From the NCBI GenBank assembly GCA_040414675.1, contig JBEDUN010000116.1, positions 1 to 7,281 on the forward strand: 7,281 bases of DNA, read 5' to 3'. Source of the DNA: JARBAU01 sp040414675 (lineage in GTDB: Archaea > Thermoproteota > Nitrososphaeria > Nitrososphaerales > Nitrososphaeraceae). Below, one piece after another: positions 1 to 5,379 of the stretch. The notes below the pieces were generated by a model. It saw only the letters and a list, made by a program, of their open reading frames with translations, made no database searches and was not told the DNA's origin. Position 1 is the first letter of the stretch, and each line of letters begins with the position of its first letter. A program made the position numbers and the translations under genes.

Positions 1-716
1 ATTGGAATGACATCAAGACGTTGTACAACGAGGGACACGATATTCAAGCTAAAAGTGATGATAACCTGATCGACCTATCTCGTGTTAAATTGGATTCTGA
101 AGTTAGTCAACCAAAGGAATGCTTATCTGCACATGGAATCGATCCTGCAGCCATTACAACTTTTGCAGTTCGACATGGAAATGCAGTATCAAATTCCACG
201 GTAATAAATACAGTTGCAAAATATTATGACATGGCGATTAATGGTTTTTCGAACTTGATGCGATTAAATTGTACTGGATATGAAGACTTACCAAATCCAC
301 AGAGGATAGGAAGCGGAGAATTAGTCTCGTTGGTTACTAGTCCAAGACATCAGACGGATTGTAGAACATTTTTTGATGATGGTAGCATTACTGATGCAAA
401 TAGATATTCCATTAGAGAATGGAATCATAATGCTAAAGATAGAAAATACGCCTACAATAGTACATCTATATTCAACACGTTTGTACAAGTTGTAAACAGT
501 CAGTCCAAATATAATGGTAATGGCATTATAAATGCTATTCCGTTAATTGCATATCACAACATAGATAATAACAGAGGTAAATCAAGCACAGATATTAGTT
601 TATTTGAAGCAGAAATGAAATATTTGCATGATAATGGATTTAAAGTTATAACCATGAATGATCTCGCATATGATGAAATGAGTAATCATCTTTATGTCAA
701 AAATATGTTACAGTGA
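1..716 (+). CDS. Polysaccharide deacetylase-like (NodB-type) protein, 5' partial
   Basis: The frame is open from the left edge (first whole codon at position 3, reading WNDIKTLYNEGHDIQ), so the real start and N-terminal half lie outside. A TTG at 21 is internal. Family features are the GHDI segment that normally leads into NodB motif 2, a TFAVRHGNAV stretch near the usual 'TFAxPxG' strand, a 'KYYDMAINGF' helix, and a C-terminal 'IPLIAYHNID...FEAEMKYLHDNGFKVITM' block that I recognise from thaumarchaeal deacetylases. Such enzymes are usually exported and hydrolyse N-acetyl groups on surface polysaccharides. Oddly, the residues after GHDIQ read AKSDDNL where the family has H(S/T)xxH, so the visible copy lacks both motif-2 metal-binding histidines and may be inactive. 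It ends in TGA and converges on the hydrolase gene at 837, 120 bases away. The family call is fairly secure; activity is doubtful. Confidence 0.8.
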   Translation, partial: WNDIKTLYNEGHDIQAKSDDNLIDLSRVKLDSEVSQPKECLSAHGIDPAAITTFAVRHGNAVSNSTVINTVAKYYDMAINGFSNLMRLNCTGYEDLPNPQRIGSGELVSLVTSPRHQTDCRTFFDDGSITDANRYSIREWNHNAKDRKYAYNSTSIFNTFVQVVNSQSKYNGNGIINAIPLIAYHNIDNNRGKSSTDISLFEAEMKYLHDNGFKVITMNDLAYDEMSNHLYVKNMLQ

Positions 717-836
717 TTATAATGTATATCTTTTATCAGATGAAAATCTATTGTAGTTGCAGTAGAATCACATAAACTATGCAACATCTCAAAATACTAC
801 CTTTTATGAAATGATGTCTTTATGCCAATTTGTATT

Positions 837-2222
837 CTAAACACTAAAGTTCTTTACAACGAATCGTCTAAGTTTCTGAGCATCTAGAGTATTTACGTGA
901 ATATCGTCTCTAAAGACCTTACCTTTACCCTTGAACACGTTTATCCTGATCAGACCCTGAGAAAATTCTCCGTTCGAGGGTTGTAGATCATCTATTTCTA
1001 TCTTTAGCTCAGGACCTTTAGCTAGCATTCCCTTCTCTCCGTCGGCATATAAAATATTATTATTTTCACTATCAATGCGAGGTTTGATAAATTTTAGGTC
1101 ATATCTATTGATCGAATCTTCTATCATAAGCTTTAAAATATTTTCTTCATCAACTTTTTCAATTCTCATCACATATTTTTGAAGTCCTTCTATCTCGAGT
1201 ACACTACCTATCATATTCTCATCATATACTTCCTCTTTCTCTTGTTGTTCTGCTGCTTTCCAGATCATTCCTTCCTTTGCTACAGTGATCTTGAATTTGC
1301 CATTGTTACCAGTAATCTGAAGGTGTGAATCTATTGTTCTCTGTAGTTCCTCTGATGTCATAGCTTTGGTTGGGCCTCTAAACCATTGATTCTTAGCTTC
1401 TTCAAAATCCTTAAGACCACTATAATGGACAATGTAACAGTTCTTAGCATTCCATCTCCTTATAAGATCGTAAGTTTCAGTTACAGATAGCATTCCTGTT
1501 TCTGGATGATGATTATATGTTTCAGTTCCCAAAATTAGCAAATCCGGATTCCAAAATAATTTTTGATCAACATTGGGATCCACCGAGAGAAAATCCCATC
1601 CTATTATTATTTTTTTATCGGTGAACCTTACTATATAAATCACAGAATCAGATGAGGAGGATGATCCATCATTATCATAATGTCTAGTCAAAATGGGTGT
1701 AATAGAGAAAGGGCCAACGTAGTAGTTCTCCCCAGGTGTTACTGCTTCAAAGAGCATCTTGTCAGCTGCAGAAATATGAGGAAATATTTGTGTTATTTGA
1801 TCTAGACATCTTTGAGTACACATTATCTTCAATTTTATCGATCTATTTTCGCTGGCTTTGCTTAAGAGAAGTGGCAATTCTTTGATATGATCAATATGTG
1901 GATGAGTTAATAATAAGAGATCTGGAAGATTAACCATAGGGATATTAACACATGAAAGTTTACTATGTGAATTAAATCCAAGATCTCTAATTCCGTTTTC
2001 CATGCTGTTAATTACTCCTTCGCCAATATCTACAAGTATTTGAAAAGGCCTGTCTGCTATTCGGGAATTGTCGAAAATAGAACAAGAAGTATTTGTAGTC
2101 ATTCCGGCTCGCTTAACTTCAGCCATCCTTTCTGATTCATTCTCATTTCCGAGTTTGGAAATCTCAGGTAGTACCCCATTTATTCGCACTAGGATTGGCT
2201 TAGTAGATGATGATACGACCAT
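837..2222 (-). CDS. Metallo-beta-lactamase-fold hydrolase with extra C-terminal domain
   Basis: This 461-residue protein starts at the ATG at 2220-2222. A longer TTG start at 2270 is possible, but a TATA-like box 28 bases before the ATG makes a leaderless ATG start more likely, and the extra 16 residues are just a hydrophobic run. The metal-site motifs of the fold are all present: THPHIDH (H107, H109, D111, H112), RH (H181), IIGWD (D210) and IVHYSG (H266), with LGTETYNHH at 231-239. The order resembles PhnP, PqqB or RNase Z-like phosphodiesterases, but no substrate can be assigned. A five-serine run lies at 187-191. Residues about 330-461 lie beyond the fold and form a separate Lys/Glu-rich, predicted beta-rich domain I do not recognise. 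No signal peptide is seen with the ATG start, so it is probably cytoplasmic. It is monocistronic and convergent with the deacetylase gene. Confidence 0.85.
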   Translation of the reverse strand: MVVSSSTKPILVRINGVLPEISKLGNENESERMAEVKRAGMTTNTSCSIFDNSRIADRPFQILVDIGEGVINSMENGIRDLGFNSHSKLSCVNIPMVNLPDLLLLTHPHIDHIKELPLLLSKASENRSIKLKIMCTQRCLDQITQIFPHISAADKMLFEAVTPGENYYVGPFSITPILTRHYDNDGSSSSSDSVIYIVRFTDKKIIIGWDFLSVDPNVDQKLFWNPDLLILGTETYNHHPETGMLSVTETYDLIRRWNAKNCYIVHYSGLKDFEEAKNQWFRGPTKAMTSEELQRTIDSHLQITGNNGKFKITVAKEGMIWKAAEQQEKEEVYDENMIGSVLEIEGLQKYVMRIEKVDEENILKLMIEDSINRYDLKFIKPRIDSENNNILYADGEKGMLAKGPELKIEIDDLQPSNGEFSQGLIRINVFKGKGKVFRDDIHVNTLDAQKLRRFVVKNFSV

Positions 2223-2246
2223 TATAACTACTAATAGATCTATATC

Positions 2247-2254
2247 AAATATAA
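2247..2254 (-). promoter_or_regulatory. TATA box of the MBL-fold hydrolase gene
   Basis: On the minus strand the bases read TTATATTT, centred 28 bases before the ATG at 2222. That is the archaeal TATA-to-start distance expected for a leaderless mRNA, and it decides between the two candidate starts. The motif and spacing are seen; promoter function is inferred. Confidence 0.5.
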
Positions 2255-2318
2255 GGAAAACTATTAACAAATTAGTCCATAGAATAAATAATCATAATTA
2301 ATATTCAAGAACTTCACA

Positions 2319-2450
2319 ATGTTTGAGCATACAAAATCTAGTAATGCGAAGAGAAGTATTGAATGGCTTGGTTCTCGAATATCCATAAGATTTTACCGAT
2401 TTATCTTAGATATCTACAAGATCTTATTGCCAAAGTATTTCACCATATAA
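2319..2450 (+). CDS. Possible 43-residue protein
   Basis: An ATG-to-TAA frame encodes 43 residues beginning MFEHTKSSNAK and ending LLPKYFTI. Its composition looks protein-like. A basic N-terminal third (K6, K11, R12) is followed by a region rich in aromatic and aliphatic residues, including W16, F26, Y27, F29, Y33 and F41. This region could form an amphipathic or membrane-associated helix between about residues 22 and 40. The frame is divergent from the hydrolase gene, about 96 bases from its start. The upstream DNA is AT-rich but shows no single clean TATA box at the ideal distance and no Shine-Dalgarno. I do not recognise the family. It could be a real small gene, a remnant, or chance. Confidence 0.3.
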   Translation: MFEHTKSSNAKRSIEWLGSRISIRFYRFILDIYKILLPKYFTI

Positions 2451-2498
2451 TTATCTTAATTTACCAAAATAGATGAAATTACTTGAGTTTGAATGTGT

Positions 2499-2506
2499 GA
2501 GGTGAT
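2499..2506 (+). promoter_or_regulatory. Strong Shine-Dalgarno-like octamer
   Basis: The bases GAGGTGAT match the archaeal anti-Shine-Dalgarno complement (GGAGGTGATC) over eight positions. A TTG codon follows five bases after the GAGG core. This is the best ribosome-binding-site match in the window, yet it precedes only a 34-codon frame. Confidence 0.35.
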
Positions 2507-2507
2507 T

Positions 2508-2612
2508 TTGAAAAAGGATTTCTCCAAAACAGCATCATCCTCCATTCACCACCATCTTCCTATCATGGTTGCCATATATAACTATGCCCGATATAATCTT
2601 TATACAATTTGA
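2508..2612 (+). CDS. Possible 34-residue peptide or gene remnant behind a strong SD
   Basis: The TTG start sits at ideal spacing behind GAGGTGAT and opens a frame of 34 codons ending in TGA. The product would begin MKKDFSKTASSSIHHH, with a Ser-rich stretch and three consecutive histidines at 14-16, and end in a Tyr/Asn-rich tail. A 10-codon frame, MKLLEFECVR (2473-2505), ends inside the Shine-Dalgarno motif. It looks like the start of a Cys-motif protein, so the locus may be the broken 5' end of a small zinc protein. I do not recognise either peptide. Existence as a gene rests mainly on the Shine-Dalgarno. Confidence 0.22.
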   Translation: MKKDFSKTASSSIHHHLPIMVAIYNYARYNLYTI

Positions 2613-2646
2613 CTAACTATAGATTCTATTTAGATACCCTTAGTCA

Positions 2647-2654
2647 TTTATAAT
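2647..2654 (+). promoter_or_regulatory. TATA box upstream of a 43-codon ORF
   Basis: TTTATAAT is a close match to the thaumarchaeal TATA element. Its centre is about 25 bases before the ATG at 2675, so a transcript would start at or near that ATG. Confidence 0.35.
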
Positions 2655-2674
2655 GTATCACTAAAAACTTAACT

Positions 2675-2806
2675 ATGTTATATAAATTATTTGTAGAAGT
2701 TAACATCAGATTTGGATCTATCTTGATGTACTTCCTACACAGCTCATTTCAGTTTATACTGGAATACCTTTCTTTCTACACTAACAAGTCAACTTCAGTG
2801 TGTTGA
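2675..2806 (+). CDS. Possible 43-residue hydrophobic protein
   Basis: An ATG-to-TGA frame encodes 43 residues starting MLYKLFVEVNIRFGS. Residues about 12-37 are rich in Phe, Leu, Ile and Tyr (F13, I16, L17, M18, F20, L21, F25, F27, I28, L29, L32), which could form a single membrane or amphipathic helix; the protein ends TSVC. A TATA box 25 bases upstream fits a leaderless mRNA starting at this ATG. I recognise no family. AT-rich DNA often yields Phe/Leu/Tyr-rich chance ORFs, so the promoter spacing is the only real support. Confidence 0.28.
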   Translation: MLYKLFVEVNIRFGSILMYFLHSSFQFILEYLSFYTNKSTSVC

Positions 2807-2950
2807 AAGACTTGGTTCTATGGCGTATTAAATGAATATTTGTAAATAAGACCATTATCAAATTATCATAGTTTGTCATATAATAGATAAAATATAATTG
2901 ATTAATATATAAACTCAATTGACTATAGAGCACTATATAGATCTATTAGA

Positions 2951-2958
2951 TATATATA
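2951..2958 (+). promoter_or_regulatory. TATA box of the coiled-coil/Lys-tail gene
   Basis: TATATATA is centred about 26 bases before the ATG at 2981. The spacing supports a leaderless transcript and the ATG start rather than the GTG at 2960, which would overlap the promoter. Confidence 0.5.
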
Positions 2959-2980
2959 GGTGGATTTCTCATATCTGCGC

Positions 2981-3475
2981 ATGATAGAACAGTCAACAGA
3001 AAACTCATTTTCTCAAGATAGTAGTGTAAAGACGGAACATCTTAGAAGTCAAAATGATAATGAGTTGCATCAGAGTCTCGATCTCAATGAAAGATTCCCC
3101 ACCTTAACTCAAATATCCAAACAGATCAAGGAACTCGACAAGAAAAGCACTAAAATCGAAGACTTGATTTCATCTATCAAAAACGATATAAGAAGTGCAG
3201 TAACGACACTCGACACTAATTACCAAATCACTTCTGACAGCTCGACCAAGTTCATGGAATTTCACAAAGAGCTTGCTCAATTACAAATACAAATCCAAAA
3301 AATTGAATTAGCAATTCGTGACATCTCTAAATCTAAAAACACTAAAAACACTAAAAAAACTGGTAAAGATAAAAAGCTGAAAAAGAAAGCTGAAAAGCTG
3401 AACAAAGAGGTACAAGTTAAGGAGAAGAAAAATAAAAACAAGTCAAAGAAAATGAAAATGAAAATGAAAAAGTGA
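2981..3475 (+). CDS. Coiled-coil protein with lysine-rich C-terminal tail
   Basis: I do not recognise this 164-residue protein by family. Residues 1-38 are polar and probably disordered. Residues about 41-116 carry heptad-like hydrophobic spacing (TLTQISKQIKELDKK, then LAQLQIQIQKIELAIRDI) and are predicted to form two helical coiled-coil segments around a short polar break near 80-90. Residues 117-164 hold 24 lysines in 48 positions and end KMKMKMKK. No signal peptide, membrane segment or cysteine is present. Family knowledge suggests such tails bind nucleic acid, polyphosphate or other polyanions; this is inference. The ATG start fits the TATA box at 2951; a GTG at 2960 would add seven residues. 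The SixA gene begins 33 bases downstream, so the two may be co-transcribed. Short DNA repeats build part of the tail. Confidence 0.7.
   Translation: MIEQSTENSFSQDSSVKTEHLRSQNDNELHQSLDLNERFPTLTQISKQIKELDKKSTKIEDLISSIKNDIRSAVTTLDTNYQITSDSSTKFMEFHKELAQLQIQIQKIELAIRDISKSKNTKNTKKTGKDKKLKKKAEKLNKEVQVKEKKNKNKSKKMKMKMKK
3333..3359 (+). repeat. Three tandem 9-base units inside the Lys-tail coding region
   Basis: The unit CTAAAAACA occurs twice, then once as CTAAAAAAA. The 9-base period keeps the frame and codes for the K-N-T/K-K-T repeats at the start of the basic tail, which suggests growth of the tail by slippage or duplication. Confidence 0.7.
3448..3470 (+). repeat. GAAAAT hexanucleotide repeat encoding the KMKMKMK end
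   Basis: Three GAAAAT units plus a partial fourth (GAAAA) run up to the stop codon. The 6-base period is in frame and yields alternating Lys-Met. The copy number could vary between strains without breaking the frame. Confidence 0.7.
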
Positions 3476-3481
3476 TCGTAG

Positions 3482-3487
3482 TTATAA
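3482..3487 (+). promoter_or_regulatory. Possible TATA element for the SixA gene
   Basis: TTATAA is centred about 25 bases before the TTG start at 3509 and lies just after the stop of the Lys-tail gene. The phosphatase gene may therefore have its own leaderless promoter besides any read-through. A GGAG at 3493-3496 could instead act as a ribosome-binding site with long spacing. Confidence 0.3.
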
Positions 3488-3508
3488 CAAATGGAGTCAT
3501 GATTTAGA

Positions 3509-4144
3509 TTGGAACTATACTTACTAAGACATGGTGAATCTGCAAAAAGCACTCGTCGGGGTAGAGGCTCTAAAGGCAGTGCTAGGAACCCAGGGCTTAC
3601 TGAGGATGGGAAAAAAGAAATCACAAGAATCGCAAGATCCATGAGGAGATTTAAAATTACATTTGACATGATCCTAACAAGTCCGCTCGACTCAGCGACT
3701 CAAACTGCGAAGATAATTTCCAGTACCTTCAAAATGAAAGGTAATATCATAAGTTGTAACGAATTGCTTCCTGAAGGAAATAGTCAAGAACTGTACAATA
3801 GATTACAACACTATGAATCAGAATCGTCTATCCTCGTAGTTGGACATGAGCCATACCTTACGCATATTATAGATGATATTATTTCGCATCAACGAAGTAA
3901 AGTTAGCTCACGTAGATCCGTAACAAATAGAAAAATCATGAAAGAAACGTCTACAACTGAAAGAACCATCGTTGTCAAGAAAGGTGGATTAGCTAAAATT
4001 AGGATAATTTCAACCACCCCAAAACTAAGTGGAGAGTTAAGATGGTTACTTACACCAAGGATCATAAAATCCTTATTTGAAGATTCAAGCATGGTAATAG
4101 CAAGACCGAATAAGGAAAACCAGACGATTGAAAAAGTATTGTAG
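3509..4144 (+). CDS. sixA: SixA-like histidine phosphatase (RHG family), second Arg missing
   Basis: This 211-residue protein belongs to the histidine phosphatase superfamily, SixA branch, whose members remove phosphate from phosphohistidine or other small phosphoesters in the cytoplasm. The start is TTG at 3509, because TGA lies two codons upstream and the protein begins directly with the first strand. The nucleophile motif is LLRHGES (R7, H8, G9), and a second catalytic histidine lies in VVGHEPYLTH (H113). The C-terminal GELRWLLTPRII is typical of archaeal SixA-like proteins. The segment LTSPLDSATQTA (57-67) matches the family 'SPxxRAxQTA', but its arginine is serine (S62), so activity may be weakened. 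An insert at about 128-155, rich in Ser, Thr, Arg and Lys, precedes the last strands. It follows the Lys-tail gene by 33 bases and overlaps the next small gene by 17. Confidence 0.82.
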   Translation: MELYLLRHGESAKSTRRGRGSKGSARNPGLTEDGKKEITRIARSMRRFKITFDMILTSPLDSATQTAKIISSTFKMKGNIISCNELLPEGNSQELYNRLQHYESESSILVVGHEPYLTHIIDDIISHQRSKVSSRRSVTNRKIMKETSTTERTIVVKKGGLAKIRIISTTPKLSGELRWLLTPRIIKSLFEDSSMVIARPNKENQTIEKVL

Positions 4145-4352
4145 AAATATCTGTAAGTTGTACAAAGCCAGGAGAAATAACGCATCGCCAAGTTATTATA
4201 ATTTGGGATGTAAGCGCTGCGTAGAGTGCGAAATATTTCTCAGATATGACGGCATGAGATGTCCTTGTTGCGATCATATCTTGCGAACCAAGCCGCATAA
4301 TAATATATCAAAAGGAAAGTTGCTCCAATCTATTCACTACATATTAAATTGA
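4128..4352 (+). CDS. Small Cys-rich putative zinc-binding protein
   Basis: This 74-residue basic protein has the pattern CKRCVEC (C28, C31, C34), then EIFLRYDG, CPCC (C45, C47, C48) and LRTKPHN. I recognise 'CKRCxxCEIF...WCPCC...LRTKPR' as a recurrent small thaumarchaeal family of unknown function; the cysteine layout suggests one zinc site or a zinc ribbon. The TTG start at 4128 overlaps the SixA 3' end by 17 bases in another frame, suggesting translational coupling. A later TTG at 4203 would give a 49-residue version containing only the Cys core. No strong Shine-Dalgarno decides between them. In this copy the family's aromatic before CPCC seems to be Arg (R44). Possible roles include nucleic-acid binding or protein-protein contact, but none is demonstrable. 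Confidence 0.7.
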   Translation: MKKYCRNICKLYKARRNNASPSYYNLGCKRCVECEIFLRYDGMRCPCCDHILRTKPHNNISKGKLLQSIHYILN

Positions 4353-4720
4353 CAAACGAATTTGAAGTTAATTAATCGCTTCAGTGAGATAACACAAAAA
4401 GTATAATCCGCAGACTTGGCTATCTTTGGAATACGCATTTTAGATAGGCCGCTTTCCATGTCTAGTTCATGAAAAATATACCCCTCCCTTGCAGTAAGCT
4501 CTTTCTATTCATGCATAGGCTTCTCTAAGTTTCATTCACGTAAGATCACTATTAGTAATAGTTTCTATTCTTATCTATTTGGACAATCACTAGTCCCAAC
4601 CATATTTCACAAGTTATATTGTTTAGCTCTTTTTGATTAATAAGAAAGGGAATTGTTACTAGGTAGAGTATCCATGATTACTAAGATAAGCTATGGTACT
4701 CCACTCCAATATCTTAATAG
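4353..4720. other. About 370-base gene-free stretch
   Basis: No ORF of useful length, tRNA or clear promoter is seen here. The only structure is an imperfect inverted repeat (GAGTATCCAT at 4666-4675 against ATGGTACTC at 4693-4701, one bulged base) next to the end of the broken receiver gene. It might form a weak hairpin. Confidence 0.4.
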
Positions 4721-5132
4721 TCAACTCTGTAACAAAGGTCGTTTAATTAAAATTTTTATAATACTCAGAAATCTTCGGTTTCAATTGGCTTGAATACAAA
4801 GTGCCTTTGACCAATTTTTGGATATACTTCATTCTTAGATATCTTGTAGTCCTCTAAATCAGAAAGAGCAGTCAAAAAACAAGTAGTCACGTTGGGATCC
4901 TGTATCTTTATATTTATATATAAATCAAACCCGTTCATTTGTGGCATTTTTATATCAAGAATTAATAGCTCATATGAGCCAGCAACGTACATCTCTAATG
5001 CTAATGCAGGATTTGTAAATGCCTCTACTTTGAAACCGTTCTGTTCTATAACAATTCTTAATGTCTCTAAAGTATCAGGCTCATCATCTACTATAAATAT
5101 TGAATATTCTTTTTGAAAGTCTTGCGCTCCAT
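4721..5132 (-). pseudogene. Response regulator receiver domain, frameshifted at both ends
   Basis: The core of a CheY-like receiver is clear: FIVDDEPDTLETLR, LLILDIKMPQMNGFDL, TTCFLTA and FVFKPIE. Known roles map to the acidic pair D16/D17, phospho-acceptor D60, T88 and K115 (numbering of the repaired 137-residue frame). The core frame has no ATG, GTG or TTG after its upstream stop. An ATG at 5130-5132 lies one frame off and would read MERKTFKK into the core if the five-T run at 5110-5114 (plus strand) had one more base. At the other end TGA at 4765-4767 cuts the protein just before the last helix. One added base in the AAA at 4769-4771 would restore LSIIKILIK up to a TGA at 4721. Either the gene is decaying or the assembly has two indels. 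Intact members work in phosphorelay signalling; no kinase is nearby. Confidence 0.65.
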
Positions 5133-5334
5133 CTCAGGGCTACAACATAAATAGATTCGTGGAGAATAGTTAAAAATTACCTATTAATCTTTGTCGAAAG
5201 GATCTAAATAGTTGCATATAGTATTCTAAAGTTTAACTAATCAATCATTGCTAATTTAATATATCTCGGTAAATAATTCATAACCAGATTCGAGAGCTAA
5301 TGAGTTGATAATCGCATGTTGGACACCTTTATTG

Positions 5335-5342
5335 TTTATTAG
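5335..5342 (+). promoter_or_regulatory. Possible TATA box for the zinc-ribbon gene
   Basis: The bases TTTATTAG lie about 27 bases before a predicted transcription start near 5364, which would give a short leader carrying the GAGGT motif at 5368. The match to the consensus is imperfect. Confidence 0.25.
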
Positions 5343-5367
5343 TCTAGAATGCGAATGAAGGCATGAC

Positions 5368-5372
5368 GAGGT
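5368..5372 (+). promoter_or_regulatory. Ribosome binding site deciding the TTG start at 5380
   Basis: GAGGT matches the anti-Shine-Dalgarno and leaves seven bases before the TTG at 5380. It supports this non-ATG start, which is the only canonical one in the frame after the stop at 5356. Confidence 0.5.
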
Positions 5373-5379
5373 CATAAGA

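Larger units (their letters stand above)
2271..2950. other. About 680-base intergenic stretch with no large gene
   Basis: There is no ORF of conventional size here on either strand. It holds three short plus-strand candidate ORFs (listed separately at 2319, 2508 and 2675), a perfect Shine-Dalgarno-like octamer at 2499, a good TATA box at 2647, and AT-rich promoter sequence at its right end. I found no tRNA-like T-loop, long inverted repeat or tandem array. Confidence 0.5.

Noticed and set aside
730..805. GTTGCA...TGCAAC pair between convergent genes as a terminator hairpin
   Set aside because: The six-base arms are separated by about 18 bases and are likely chance.
2068..2301. 77-residue plus-strand ORF over the start of the hydrolase gene
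   Set aside because: It lies antisense to well-supported metallo-hydrolase coding sequence and its promoter, and shows no motif.
2350..2825. CTTGGTTCT repeated near 2368 and 2811 as a direct repeat
   Set aside because: Only nine bases match and the flanks differ; this is expected by chance or nearly so.
3277..3669. 130-residue minus-strand ORF, Phe-rich
   Set aside because: It is antisense to the lysine-rich tail (AAA codons read as TTT), so the Phe runs are an artefact.
3889..4298. Two minus-strand ORFs antisense to SixA and the CPCC gene
   Set aside because: They shadow coding frames with recognised motifs and have no ribosome-binding site or family signal.
4666..4701. Inverted repeat GAGTATCCAT / ATGGTACTC as an attachment site or terminator
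   Set aside because: The arms are short with a bulge, there is no T tract, and no second copy exists in the window.
4892..5116. 74-residue plus-strand ORF over the receiver remnant
   Set aside because: The opposite strand carries clear receiver motifs, so this is a shadow.
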